64,000 nucleotides of DNA, from assembly GCA_003249225.1 (NCBI GenBank), contig QKJQ01000013.1, forward strand, positions 111,870-175,869, given 5' to 3'. The stretch is from Clostridia bacterium. Lineage in GTDB: Bacteria > Bacillota > Clostridia > Lachnospirales > Lachnospiraceae. The translations under genes and the position numbers were made by a program. Positions within the stretch are counted from its first letter, which is position 1, and each line of letters opens with the position of its first letter. Of this stretch, positions 54,064 to 63,856 are shown piece after piece. The notes beneath the pieces are model-generated. The model had not been told where the DNA came from. It did no database searches and saw only the letters and a program-made list of their open reading frames with translations.

Positions 54064-54735
54064 TTATACTTCTAATTCTTTCTCCGCTGCCTTCTTAAGC
54101 AGCCTTACAAGCTCCTGCTCTGATTCAGGCATTGTCTCAAGTTCCATAGAAAAACCAGTAAGATCACCAATTCTGTGAAAATCAGACCCAGTAAATCCCG
54201 GCATTCCATATTCCCTTGCCGCTTCTCTGGCTAATTCATTCCTTGAATTCTGCCTCGGATTTGCATTCATGACTTCAATTCCATGCAATAAACCGACCGG
54301 GGCAAGCTGACATGCTCCGCGGAATGGATGGGCCTGAACGATCAACAGATTATTATCTGCGGCTAAACCATATAAAAATTCTAAATCTTTCATATAAAGC
54401 CAGGGATATTCATATGGAAATTCTTCCTTGATACCATAGACAAGATAATCATTAGAGCTATTTGGAAAGCGTATTTCCATTCCCAAAAATATCTTCATGT
54501 CACTGTTCGCTGCCGCAGTTCTCGCCTTTCGATAGCCTTCTAAAAAAACATCACATACATCCTTCCAGTCAGCTTCCCCTGGCTCGGATAATGTCTTCTG
54601 ACTAAAATGATCTGTTACTATAATGGCGTCGTACCCTTCTATGCGATATAGCTTCACTCCTTCTTCTGCCACTACCCAGCCGCAGGGACTGGATTCTTTT
54701 GTATGAAAATGTGATTCGACCTTGTACTTTGACAT
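54064..54735 (-). CDS. PHP-domain phosphoesterase
   Basis: A 223-residue PHP metal-dependent phosphoesterase: ESHFHTKES (first His pair), AIIVTDHF, IFLGMEIRF, IVQAHPFRGA and the final GSDFHRIGD. Possible substrates are phosphate esters or nucleotides. The start is set at 54735 (MSKYKVE) after AAGGAAGG; the open frame runs to 54777. Unusual relative to stand-alone PHP enzymes: none seen. The neighbouring WYL and GGDEF genes are separate units. Confidence 0.88.
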   Translation of the reverse strand: MSKYKVESHFHTKESSPCGWVVAEEGVKLYRIEGYDAIIVTDHFSQKTLSEPGEADWKDVCDVFLEGYRKARTAAANSDMKIFLGMEIRFPNSSNDYLVYGIKEEFPYEYPWLYMKDLEFLYGLAADNNLLIVQAHPFRGACQLAPVGLLHGIEVMNANPRQNSRNELAREAAREYGMPGFTGSDFHRIGDLTGFSMELETMPESEQELVRLLKKAAEKELEV

Positions 54736-54777
54736 AATAGACCTTCCTTGATACATATTTTTACTTTTCGCAATCAT

Positions 54778-55119
54778 CGGTATTTACATACGTTCCGCTG
54801 CTGTATACAGTATAGTGTTTTTTCCCTTGCCTGACAACATCTGCTGTTTATAAAATCCAAATGCTGTTACTGACTTTACTAAATAATCTTACATTGTACT
54901 ATAGACATAAGAGAAGGTCTGTCGTATTATTAAACTTACATTCATAAGGTTGGTGACAAAAGGGATATTGCCACATGATACATACCGATTGTTACGCACG
55001 ATGTGCACTCACCCTCCGAATAATATTTATTCAATCATATTAATAGACAAGACCAAAAGCCCCTGTGCAGAACAGGCACAGGCCTCTGGACGCAATTAAT
55101 TAGAACCGGGAGAAATCGA
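54778..55119. other. Region between PHP (minus) and GGDEF (plus) genes
   Basis: No ORF was seen. A plus promoter candidate is TTTACT, 16 bp, TACTAT near 54875-54902. A CCTGTGC-N7-GCACAGG hairpin (55062-55082) sits in the leader of the diguanylate cyclase gene. A c-di-GMP riboswitch was considered and not supported. Confidence 0.45.
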
Positions 55120-56124
55120 ATGCTTCAAATAAACGAGGAGATCACTTCATTATTTACGAAATACCTGACGGCTTACTTAACGAATCGAGACCTTGAGAAC
55201 ACCATAAAAATGTTCAGCAAGTCCTGTACCGGGTATGGCACCGGGTTTGATGAAACAGCATACCATTATGTTGATTTCTATAATTTATTTAAGCGAGACT
55301 TTGAACAAGTACCTGATAAAATTGAGTATACCATAATTAATTCTGCGATAAACGTCATCAATGAAAATGCTGCCGTTGTTCTCTGCGAATTGGACATGCA
55401 CACAAAGATTTTAGATCAGTTCGTAAAATTCAATAATTTAAGACTAAGCCTCGTGTTTATTAAGACAGATAACGAATGGTTCATCGAACATATGCATATC
55501 TCGCTGCCAACTGAGGCACATGGAGAGGACGAAGCTTATCCGCTAAAAGAACTTGAAGAGCAGAATCAGTTGTTACAGAGACTTGTTGATGAAAAGACAA
55601 GAAACTTGCAGGATGCCCTCGATGAAATCAGTAAAATCGCTGTTACCGACAAATTAACGGGTCTTTACAACAGATTTAAAATCGATGAATTCATTAAAAG
55701 CGAAATCAATCGGTCAAATTATTCCAGCATAACATTTTCAATTATTCTGATCGATATCGATTATTTTAAAAGTATCAATGATTTGTATGGTCATATTGCA
55801 GGAGATAAAGTACTGGCTGAATTTTCAGATGTATTACGAGCTGCCAAAAGAGAACATGATCTTTTAGGACGCTGGGGTGGAGAAGAGTTCTTATTGATCT
55901 GTCCGGATACAACGATTACCGATGCAACCTCCCTGGCAGAACAGCTACGTCGTTCCATAGAGAGCCACCCTTTTACTGTGGCAGGTAAGATAACCGCCAG
56001 TTTTGGTGTTGCCGCCTACCACAAGGACAACACCTACGATGAATTAATTCATTCCGCAGATACCGCTCTCTATCATTCCAAGCAAAATGGACGGAATGCG
56101 GTAAGTACAAGCCGATACTCTTAA
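55120..56124 (+). CDS. Diguanylate cyclase with SnoaL-like sensor domain
   Basis: It should make cyclic di-GMP from GTP. An NTF2/SnoaL-like domain (~residues 5-130) is joined by a ~35-residue coiled coil to a GGDEF domain (~165-330) with GLYNR, IDIDYFKSIND and an intact active site GGEEF near residue 253. An I-site RxxD (REHD) lies five residues before GGEEF, so product inhibition is expected. The SnoaL-like part probably senses a small molecule. GGGAGAAATCGA precedes the ATG. Confidence 0.93.
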   Translation: MLQINEEITSLFTKYLTAYLTNRDLENTIKMFSKSCTGYGTGFDETAYHYVDFYNLFKRDFEQVPDKIEYTIINSAINVINENAAVVLCELDMHTKILDQFVKFNNLRLSLVFIKTDNEWFIEHMHISLPTEAHGEDEAYPLKELEEQNQLLQRLVDEKTRNLQDALDEISKIAVTDKLTGLYNRFKIDEFIKSEINRSNYSSITFSIILIDIDYFKSINDLYGHIAGDKVLAEFSDVLRAAKREHDLLGRWGGEEFLLICPDTTITDATSLAEQLRRSIESHPFTVAGKITASFGVAAYHKDNTYDELIHSADTALYHSKQNGRNAVSTSRYS

Positions 56125-56155
56125 AAATCAGATATCATGAATTGCCAACAGTAAA

Positions 56156-56181
56156 CAAGATAATTTTTTAAGGTTATCTTG
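56156..56181. terminator. Weak bidirectional hairpin between convergent genes
   Basis: An 8-bp stem CAAGATAA/TTATCTTG with a 10-nt loop between the GGDEF and JetD 3' ends; T-runs are modest. Confidence 0.5.
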
Positions 56182-56273
56182 TCATAACAACCTATGGGTT
56201 TCTGTATAACACATCTAAACGAATTCAATGTATGTATTTGGTTCGTAATGTACCGATTCCGGTTGAATCCGGA

Positions 56274-57521
56274 TTATTTCACATACAACACTTCCTGTTC
56301 CAGCTTACAATTATGTTCAAGCATAAAATGAAGAACCTTTCCATACTCAGCTGTTATAGTGCCGCTTTTCATAGTATTAGTTTCTGGACTATTATTCTCT
56401 TTGCTGTTATCAGTGTACCTTTGTAACAGCTTTTTTATTCTTGTTCTGTCATGAGCGGTCAGTTCCTTCCAGTCTTTTTTGTATCGGAGCAGAGTACTAA
56501 CATCCATATTGAACAACATAAAAGGTATCCCTGTTTTCTCTTTCAAATGCTCATAGATATAAAAACCGCCTGCATCAATATCTCCAAAATGCAGATACGT
56601 CTTTGTCTCATTCATCTGGTATAATCGGTATAAAAAATCCCTTTTCACTTTATTATGAAACCCGCCCAGATAAATACAAAAATCATCCTTATTATCATAA
56701 TCATGAAATGTAGTCATATTCTCAATGGTAATAATACGGCTTCCAAGAACACATATTTCTTCGATTTCCTCAATGGAAACCGTCGATAGAGCTATATCAC
56801 CCTTTAAGCAGGATAAATCAAGAATCTGCCCTGCCATCCTGATTACAGCGTTTCCTTTGATCATCACATAGGTCGGCGTCTTAACCATTCCGCATTCCTC
56901 AAATACGGTGTCCTTCTCTTCAAATTCTCCGAACTGATACAGGAAGGACTGTGTTTTACCCTGTATCTTTTCAAGATATTTCGAATCACCATACAGCTTA
57001 ACTGACGCATCTCTTATAAAAGTTTCTGTCTGATTTTCTGTAACAAAGCTGATTGCTTTAAGAAGATTATTGAAGGCTTTCTTATCTTCTCCTTCATAAA
57101 ACTCAATTTTTTTATTTGCTCTGATACGCTCTCTTTGTACCATGGCATAGTGATTCAGAATTGAGCTGTTCTTTACATCAGCCTCTTCCATACGATGTAA
57201 GAACCATTCATTTTTTTCAAGTTTTGGCTGCCTGTCCAACATTTTATAAATCATGTCAAGATTTTCTGGATTCAGGCGTATTCTTTTTATTACACCACTG
57301 CGTTCACGCTCTGCCGTAACAAGCTGCTCTTCTTCCATCTGCCTGACAGCTTCATTCAGCAAGTCAAATGTTTCAAAATCCGAATCGTCTTTATACTTTG
57401 GAAAAAGTTTTTCAGGGCATGCAGCAAAGGACTGACTTACCTTATTTGCTCCGGTAAAGCTCTTACTTTCCTCATACTTCATAACAAGGTTGTTAAGTAT
57501 TTTTTTCGTAAAATTATCCAT
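56274..57521 (-). CDS. jetD: Wadjet nuclease subunit JetD (TOPRIM)
   Basis: JetD is the topoisomerase-VI-like nuclease of Wadjet that cuts small circular DNA. The 415-residue protein has an N-terminal DUF3322-like region and a C-terminal DUF2220/TOPRIM domain with acidic residues in RIITIENMT (~residue 262) and HFGDIDAGG (~314). It is the last gene of the jetABCD operon, 62 bp after jetC. The gene order and domain pairs match the known anti-plasmid system. Confidence 0.93.
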   Translation of the reverse strand: MDNFTKKILNNLVMKYEESKSFTGANKVSQSFAACPEKLFPKYKDDSDFETFDLLNEAVRQMEEEQLVTAERERSGVIKRIRLNPENLDMIYKMLDRQPKLEKNEWFLHRMEEADVKNSSILNHYAMVQRERIRANKKIEFYEGEDKKAFNNLLKAISFVTENQTETFIRDASVKLYGDSKYLEKIQGKTQSFLYQFGEFEEKDTVFEECGMVKTPTYVMIKGNAVIRMAGQILDLSCLKGDIALSTVSIEEIEEICVLGSRIITIENMTTFHDYDNKDDFCIYLGGFHNKVKRDFLYRLYQMNETKTYLHFGDIDAGGFYIYEHLKEKTGIPFMLFNMDVSTLLRYKKDWKELTAHDRTRIKKLLQRYTDNSKENNSPETNTMKSGTITAEYGKVLHFMLEHNCKLEQEVLYVK

Positions 57522-57583
57522 ATCCCACCATCACTTTACTATCTGCATTTCAGCCATTCTGCCGTCCTATATTGCAAAAAATC

Positions 57584-60500
57584 TTATAAATCATATTCTT
57601 CAACGATACTGTGCTTATCCACTCGTATTGCCGTAAGTATTGTATTCACATATTCCCCGATTGTTTCAATCTTACTTGGCGGTGTTGCCATGATTACCTG
57701 AAGATCAAGACTGTTAAAGAACTGCATCATGGAGCTGATCCGGTCATCATCCATCTTATCAAAGGCCTCATCCAGCATCATAATTCGTATTGAATTTCCC
57801 AGACGGTACAGTTGATAAAAGGAAGCCGCAATAGCAACATAATACGGTACCTGTGTCTCACTGCCGCTCTTCTCTCCATAGATATCTGAGAATTTCTGCA
57901 CCGTACCATTCTTCTTATGAATTTCTATATCGTAATCAAGATAAGAACGGTAATCCGTGTACTCCTCAATAATCTTCTGACCTTTATCATCTTTTGTAAT
58001 CAGCTTATCGAACAGCTCCTCCATCTCTTCTTTATACTCAGCCTCAAAAGCTTCCGTCCAAAGATTGAAGCCCTCCTGATTATTCTCCGAAATGATCATC
58101 CGGTAAAGGCTTTCTTTTTTCTTATCGAACGTAATCAGAAAATGATAACTGTCATCTCCATAATAGATATCCTGCAGTGCTTTGTTCAGATTTTTAAATT
58201 CATTGCGTGCATTTTCAATGTTTTCCTTCATCTTTGCGAGGAAATCGCTTTTAAACACTTCCTCGCAGTCTTCCTTCGCCTTTTTCATCTGCTCTTCAAA
58301 GCGGATTAATTCAACGGCTTCTAACTGCTTTCTTGCATCGATGTATTCTCTCATTCCCTCTACACCACGAAGAAAATCCTGTTCGAACTTGTAGTTAAAT
58401 GCGTCTTGTTTTTCCTTAAGTCCGCCATTTCCATTTAACAGTTCATCCCTTTCCCCTGAATATCTGGCTTTCCACGGAGAAAAATTTTCAAAAACAGCTT
58501 TTGCTGTCTTGGTCTTTCGGTTGCTGTTGTATTTATCCTGTGCAGTCAGTTTACATTGAACATCACCGTCTGCTCTTGCATTATGCGTGTCAATAACGAC
58601 TCTGTAATCAGTTCGTCTTTTCTGCAGTTCTGCTTCCATTTGCTCCAACTGAGCTTTTAATCGCCCGATCTCCTTCCCAAGGGCAACACGGGTCTTATCA
58701 TTTTCTTCCTTTTCTTTATTCACTTTTTCAAGTTTAATTGATAATTCCAGATACGTCGGGTCATTGTTCGCTTTTTTAAGGTCATCCGACAACTCTGCCA
58801 TAATGTTGTCTGATTCCTTTACCATGAATGGTGCATTAATATAGGTCGCCATCAATTCCAGACTAACTTTATTATTCGCTTCCAGAATATCATTAAGGAT
58901 CTGGCTGTCCTCACGCAATTGGTTACGCTGCAATGACTTTTGCTCCAGTTCTGTTCTTGCATTTACTAATTGAACTCTGTATGCGTTTTGTCCGATGTAT
59001 GGATTTTTATAGGTTTCTTTGTCTAAGTTTCGCACAACAAATCCCTGATAAAGCATACCGTCAGCCGTTATGGCAATGGGATAGTTCTCTAATTCATAGA
59101 TATTCGCACATCTTGTCACACGTCCCAGAACATAATTCGCATAGGCCTTTGCATAACGGTTATCACTGTGGACCACATAAGCAAGTGAGGTGTTATCTGC
59201 CGATGAATATTCCTGTATCTTACCAGTATTTACAATGCCTGCCGTATGAATTCTGTCTTTTCTGCTATGATAGACTTCTAATGCAACTTTATAATTTTGC
59301 GGCTCCACAATTAAATTGAATTTCTGGGTGTTAAAATACCCCTCCACTGCATTCTGCCATGTTTCATCCGTCACTTCCAAAAGTTCAGCAACAATGTATA
59401 CCCTGCTATCGATTCCACGGTTCTTAAACTCTTTTTCTATGGCTTCCTTTAACTGAACTGTATACCATGGATACTGCAGATTCCTTTTTTCAAGACTTGA
59501 AATTCGTTGCTGCAGCTCTGTGATTTCATTTGTTACTGCTTCCATATCGACTTGATTCCTTGCTTTTTTGTCTCTGATTGCTTCTATTTCTTCTTTATGA
59601 GCAAGGTTCAACTTTTCAAATACATTTATTTTCTTCTTTCGTTCTATTGGCGCAAGTAAGTCATCAAATTCATCTTTTGTTATAAGCTGTATGTTCTGCT
59701 TTTCCAAAAGTCTTAGCAGATTCTTTAGGTTCGTATGTGCTGTCTGCAGTCTTTTTAGCTGTTCTTTTTGCTCCTGCCGCTTTCTGTCTGCTTCTTCTAG
59801 CTTTTTCTTTATACTTTCTGCCAGTTTTCCTGCTTCGTTGTTATGCATTGCCATGGTAAGTTCCATGCGATGCTCTTCAATGTCTGCAATTGCCTTACTT
59901 ATTTCGATTTCTTTCTCTTCATTGCTCTCAATATAAAGGTTCTGTTTTCGAATCCCAGATTCCATCTCGGAAATATCTGTCTCAAGTGCTTCCATTTGCG
60001 CAAGCTCTAAAAGCAGCTCATTAACCAGTATAGCCTTATCCTTTTCCTGTATTGCCTGATACTTATCGACGATCTCAATCAGCAGCCCAAGCTTCTCCTT
60101 TGATTTGTTCATCAACTCTTCTAATTCGGAAAGTGTTTCTATGTTAACCCGTAAGCTCTCAACATCGATAGACTCTTCGGAAAGTACGAATTTATTGATA
60201 AAATCCTTCACATTATCCATAGGTTTAAAAGCCAGAGACTTCGGCAGAATGTCAAAGAACCTATCTTCAAGATTCCCCATTCTTCGTTTAAAACGATCTT
60301 TGGCTGCATTCTTCTGATCAATGAACGTTATCTTTTTCCCTTTGTTCTTAAATTCATTCTGAAGTGATGGACGGTTCCCATTTAAAAAAGACAGATTCTC
60401 AAATCTTCCCTCTTCGACGTACCATTTTGTAATGACACTGCTTTCTTCATCCTGCGATGTCATGTGTACACCAAGAATAAAATATTTATCTGTCTTTTCT

Positions 60501-60814
60501 TCATAAAATTCCAGAGCAACATTAGCAATTACTGCATTTTTTCTCAGATATGTTTCCCCTATATTCCCGATTTTACAGCGTACATAACCTCGCAGATTAC
60601 GGCTTCCTTTTTCGTTTGCAGCTGTGTTGAACTTTCTGGTATTCGTCGTAAGAACCAGCTGAATAGCATCAAGAATTGTTGACTTTCCGGCTGTATTCTC
60701 CCCACTGACCAGCGTTGTTCCATTCAAGCCGATGGTTTCATTCTCAAAATAATGCCAGTTGATCAGCCGGATTCTTGTCATTATTTTATTCTGAGTCTTC
60801 TTCTGAATCTCCAT
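57584..60814 (-). CDS. jetC: Wadjet SMC-like ATPase JetC
   Basis: The MukB/SbcC-like motor of Wadjet, which extrudes DNA loops to find small circles. It has Walker A SGENTAGKST (~residue 40), long coiled coils with no CxxC zinc hook, signature-like KSGSETQVPYY (~985) and Walker B IMMLDEAFDKMDDDR (~1012). The start is set at 60814 (MEIQKKT) after GGGAGA; this overlaps the end of jetB by 29 bp. The open frame to 60895 has no family support. Confidence 0.94.
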   Translation of the reverse strand: MEIQKKTQNKIMTRIRLINWHYFENETIGLNGTTLVSGENTAGKSTILDAIQLVLTTNTRKFNTAANEKGSRNLRGYVRCKIGNIGETYLRKNAVIANVALEFYEEKTDKYFILGVHMTSQDEESSVITKWYVEEGRFENLSFLNGNRPSLQNEFKNKGKKITFIDQKNAAKDRFKRRMGNLEDRFFDILPKSLAFKPMDNVKDFINKFVLSEESIDVESLRVNIETLSELEELMNKSKEKLGLLIEIVDKYQAIQEKDKAILVNELLLELAQMEALETDISEMESGIRKQNLYIESNEEKEIEISKAIADIEEHRMELTMAMHNNEAGKLAESIKKKLEEADRKRQEQKEQLKRLQTAHTNLKNLLRLLEKQNIQLITKDEFDDLLAPIERKKKINVFEKLNLAHKEEIEAIRDKKARNQVDMEAVTNEITELQQRISSLEKRNLQYPWYTVQLKEAIEKEFKNRGIDSRVYIVAELLEVTDETWQNAVEGYFNTQKFNLIVEPQNYKVALEVYHSRKDRIHTAGIVNTGKIQEYSSADNTSLAYVVHSDNRYAKAYANYVLGRVTRCANIYELENYPIAITADGMLYQGFVVRNLDKETYKNPYIGQNAYRVQLVNARTELEQKSLQRNQLREDSQILNDILEANNKVSLELMATYINAPFMVKESDNIMAELSDDLKKANNDPTYLELSIKLEKVNKEKEENDKTRVALGKEIGRLKAQLEQMEAELQKRRTDYRVVIDTHNARADGDVQCKLTAQDKYNSNRKTKTAKAVFENFSPWKARYSGERDELLNGNGGLKEKQDAFNYKFEQDFLRGVEGMREYIDARKQLEAVELIRFEEQMKKAKEDCEEVFKSDFLAKMKENIENARNEFKNLNKALQDIYYGDDSYHFLITFDKKKESLYRMIISENNQEGFNLWTEAFEAEYKEEMEELFDKLITKDDKGQKIIEEYTDYRSYLDYDIEIHKKNGTVQKFSDIYGEKSGSETQVPYYVAIAASFYQLYRLGNSIRIMMLDEAFDKMDDDRISSMMQFFNSLDLQVIMATPPSKIETIGEYVNTILTAIRVDKHSIVEEYDL

Positions 60815-61412
60815 CGCTGTCTCCCTTCGCATAATTTGATAGTCTGTCCTTACACTGTGTAAAGTACTCGTTGATATCATCAATCTGCATTGCAAGAATA
60901 ACCGACGGATAAATAATGATTCTTGCGTCTGCCTGCGTCACATCGGATTCTATATTACTGACAAGATTATATCGTTTTAACAGGCTTATAATGCTTCGTT
61001 CCATTGTTTTATCAAGAACTGGTTTCGCTTTTATTTTTAACATTGCATATTTGTCTCTGATTTCCTCCATAAGGACTGTTACTTCTTCCGTAAATGTCCC
61101 AAGTTCTTTTCTTTTTTCTATATATAAAAGTCGTAAGATCAGCAGCATTATGCTTTCATACTTCGTCAGTTGTAAACGCCCGTTCCCAAATTGATTGACA
61201 AGACCGATCACGCCCTGATCTTCATTAATCAAAAGCCGGTACCCAAGTAACTCAAAATATGGGTCGAACAATGCTTTGTTCTGCACAACGAACATATAGT
61301 CTTTTCTTGTATCTTCCCGCTTTTTGATGAGAAAGCAATTATTCAGCAGCTTATTGGCCGCGATCCTGAATTTATCCTTCTGCACAACAGATTCGTTGAG
61401 TATATCAAACAC
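60786..61412 (-). CDS. jetB: Wadjet subunit JetB (DUF4194, kite-like)
   Basis: A 208-residue winged-helix (MukE/kleisin-partner-like) subunit that binds JetA and JetC. The segments YFELLGYRLLINEDQGVIGL and LTKYESIMLLILRLLY are typical of DUF4194. It begins at a GTG (61412) after GGGGG, overlapping the jetA stop by 8 bp. The acidic C-terminal tail (SDGDSEEDSE) overlaps the start of jetC. Confidence 0.93.
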   Translation of the reverse strand: MFDILNESVVQKDKFRIAANKLLNNCFLIKKREDTRKDYMFVVQNKALFDPYFELLGYRLLINEDQGVIGLVNQFGNGRLQLTKYESIMLLILRLLYIEKRKELGTFTEEVTVLMEEIRDKYAMLKIKAKPVLDKTMERSIISLLKRYNLVSNIESDVTQADARIIIYPSVILAMQIDDINEYFTQCKDRLSNYAKGDSDGDSEEDSE

Positions 61413-62826
61413 GATAATCCCCCTTTATTTTCAAAATCTCAAAATCAGGAAACCGATATCCATTTACCTCTATCTGGTTCCGGCTTCTTTCGATTTTATA
61501 AGTATTCGCACGATGATTGCCATAAATTCCAATATAAATCAGCCGGATCAGATCCCTCTGGTCATTGAGTGGAAGTGCAGAAGCTTTCATCCTCTCACGA
61601 TTCCCCAAGACCTCCATAACATACTGATTCACATTCTTTCTGGAAAACCTTGCCTGATTTTTTGATTTCATTGCTTCTTTATAAAGATTTCGCTCTTCTT
61701 CTGACATAACATTTCCATCGCTCATGTCATCCACAAGATTATCCTGTTTCTGTACCGGAATGGTTCGGAACGACTCAATATCCATGAACTGCTGCGGATA
61801 GATGTGAAAGAGCAACTGCAGTTCCTCTTCTGCATCCTCATAGATCCCTTTGTTATCTGCCTTGTTCAGTTCATCTGCCAGTATGCCAAGAATCTGTTGG
61901 ATCTTGCCTTCCATGTTACTTCCGGTCGATAATAAGAATCTTGCCCGCATGACAGCATTTTTCATGTATCTTGAATGCTTGATGTCGATGTCTCTTATTA
62001 TATCATCAAGTCTGTAAAAGGCAGTTTTCATATCCCTGATCATAGAAACAAGTTCATCATAAGCAGCCTCTTCGCTTTCTTCCTGCTCTACCTCCATGAA
62101 CCCCGCAACTGCACGGTTCATAAGGTCCGGTGAAGACAGAAAATCTTCTAACTTCTCTATGATTGCACTTCGAAAATACGATATGTTCTCGCTGGTCTTC
62201 ATACGCAGATATGCTTTTGATCCAATATTCTGATGATAAGTAAAGAACAGTTCCAGTACATCCGCCGCATCCATCTCATTGGTTTGCCTGTCCATATGAC
62301 GTTTAATGCTGGAACTTAATTTTTTTAGTTCAGATACTAACCGGTTTGTGTTCTCTCTGGCCCCTTTCAGAATCAGTTCGTAGGGTTTTGAGTAAAGATC
62401 TTTGTTTTGAAGCGTCGCATGAATCTGAGAAATGATACCCTGATATTCCGCTTCATCCTGCTTTATTATTGCATTGAACGATTCTATGATTGGTATTGCA
62501 TACTCAAACAATATAATATTGATCTGGTGGCTCTCCGCTGATTCATACTCAATCCAGCCGCATTCCCGCAAGACTCGTATAACTTCATTTGCCTTTCCTC
62601 TTGGATCTGTGATTAGTTGCTCGGAATCTTCCATGAACATTTCCACTTCGTCCTCAATAAAATAGGCCTCAAGAATGGAAACCACTATTTCGCGGTTCAC
62701 ACCATAAGAAATCTCCGGCTTAAAGGTGTTGAAGATAAGCTGGATGCAGTCAGCATATTCTTTTTTGTATTTACTTGTTAACGGCTTAAAAAATGCTTCC
62801 GGTAAGCTTTGGAATATATTCTGCAT
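61405..62826 (-). CDS. jetA: Wadjet kleisin-like subunit JetA (type II, DUF5716)
   Basis: A 473-residue all-helical kleisin-like subunit that links the JetC heads, first gene of jetABCD. The DUF5716-type sequence (QNIFQSLPEAFFKPLTSKYKKEYADC at the N terminus, read in two parts) assigns the system to type II. A central helical region and a C-terminal winged-helix-like part (NQYVMEVLGNRERM, YGNHRANTYKIERSRNQIEVNG in pieces) are seen. GGGGTCTTGTCAC precedes the ATG. The 238 bp upstream carry a promoter that I could not fix. Confidence 0.92.
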   Translation of the reverse strand: MQNIFQSLPEAFFKPLTSKYKKEYADCIQLIFNTFKPEISYGVNREIVVSILEAYFIEDEVEMFMEDSEQLITDPRGKANEVIRVLRECGWIEYESAESHQINIILFEYAIPIIESFNAIIKQDEAEYQGIISQIHATLQNKDLYSKPYELILKGARENTNRLVSELKKLSSSIKRHMDRQTNEMDAADVLELFFTYHQNIGSKAYLRMKTSENISYFRSAIIEKLEDFLSSPDLMNRAVAGFMEVEQEESEEAAYDELVSMIRDMKTAFYRLDDIIRDIDIKHSRYMKNAVMRARFLLSTGSNMEGKIQQILGILADELNKADNKGIYEDAEEELQLLFHIYPQQFMDIESFRTIPVQKQDNLVDDMSDGNVMSEEERNLYKEAMKSKNQARFSRKNVNQYVMEVLGNRERMKASALPLNDQRDLIRLIYIGIYGNHRANTYKIERSRNQIEVNGYRFPDFEILKIKGDYRV

Positions 62827-63064
62827 GTGACAAGACCCCTTCTGCTTTGCTTATTTGTACTCTCCTGGTGGATTAAGACACTATATTGAAGAATAATGTA
62901 GTTATATTTGATAGCTTCTACTGTTGTATGGAGCAAAGGTGAATCGAAAACTTCTACTTCCCTGAAAAATTCTTGGAAAGGGGCATTGCCACATCATCTT
63001 TTTTTGTATAATCGAAAGTGTAACATAGTGATTACTTGAAATTTGTGTATAAAAGAACTATCAA

Positions 63065-63856
63065 TTATAGCCTCATTTGTATCTTCTCGCCATCCTCTGA
63101 TTTTTCAATCCATCCTTTTGCGGCAGCGTACTTTATACCAGATTCAACTGATTTCTCAATAACATTTCCAATCCTTGAAAAGCCAAAAAGCTTACCAGTT
63201 TCTCTAACCAAATCATCTCTTGATAAGCTGCATTGATTCTCCATAATCTGATAAATAGCAATCGCAACCTCCTGTTCACATATATCGTCCATTGTACGTT
63301 TGTCTTCATCATTCGACACTCTGTAAGAAATATATGTATCTGGCTCCTGATTATCTCCCCAATAAAACTTTTTGCCTAATGTTACGGTAACCTTGCTATG
63401 TAGGGCACTTATCGCATCGTTAATAATTGAATCGACTTTACTTCCACTTCTTGAAATTCCCCAACATTCTAAAACTCGCTTTGATAAAAGATTATGACTG
63501 ATAGGCGACTCTTGTTCAATTGTCTTCTTAATTACATTAATGATTTTAGGTCTGCTTGTTATCTGATAAAAATCCTCACTGGTTCCCAAACATCCTAATG
63601 AACATTTTAGATAATTCACTGCTCTATTATTCAGAATAATAGTATCTGCGATTTTCTCAAATTCAATTTCTCTTTTAATCGTCGTATCCTCAATCACTTT
63701 TTTATCTTCTTTATGCAAGATTGCATTTTTAATGGCAACGAGAAGCTTTTCTAATTCTTTATTTGGACTATCAAGCCAATCCATGGTCCAGATATGATAA
63801 ATATTCCATCCTAAACCATTAAGAACACTAAGTTGCAATATGTTCCTATCTCTCGA
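63065..63856 (-). pseudogene. DUF3320-family helicase/nuclease, 3' remnant cut by an IS element
   Basis: The ~264 residues left begin with the end of an MTES_1575-type nuclease domain (SRDRNILQLSVLNGLGWNIYHIW). Two winged-helix repeats of DUF3320 type follow, centred on ISRSGSKVDSI and FSRIGNVIEKS. The family normally carries an N-terminal DUF4011 and SF1 helicase domain. No ATG or ribosome site starts this fragment: the frame runs from the IS boundary at 63857 with only a TTG available, and a stop lies 16 bases inside the IS. The N-terminal part should lie past the IS, outside the window. Confidence 0.85.

Noticed and set aside
55050..55119. Cyclic di-GMP riboswitch in the leader of the GGDEF gene
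   Set aside because: GGACGCAA and a GCACAGG stem are present, but the other conserved parts of the GEMM-I consensus are missing and the order is wrong.
62975..63000. Shared GGGNATTGCCACAT-like words at 54961-54981 and near 62980-62995 as a repeat element
   Set aside because: The match covers only about 12 bases with no flanking similarity, so chance is likely.
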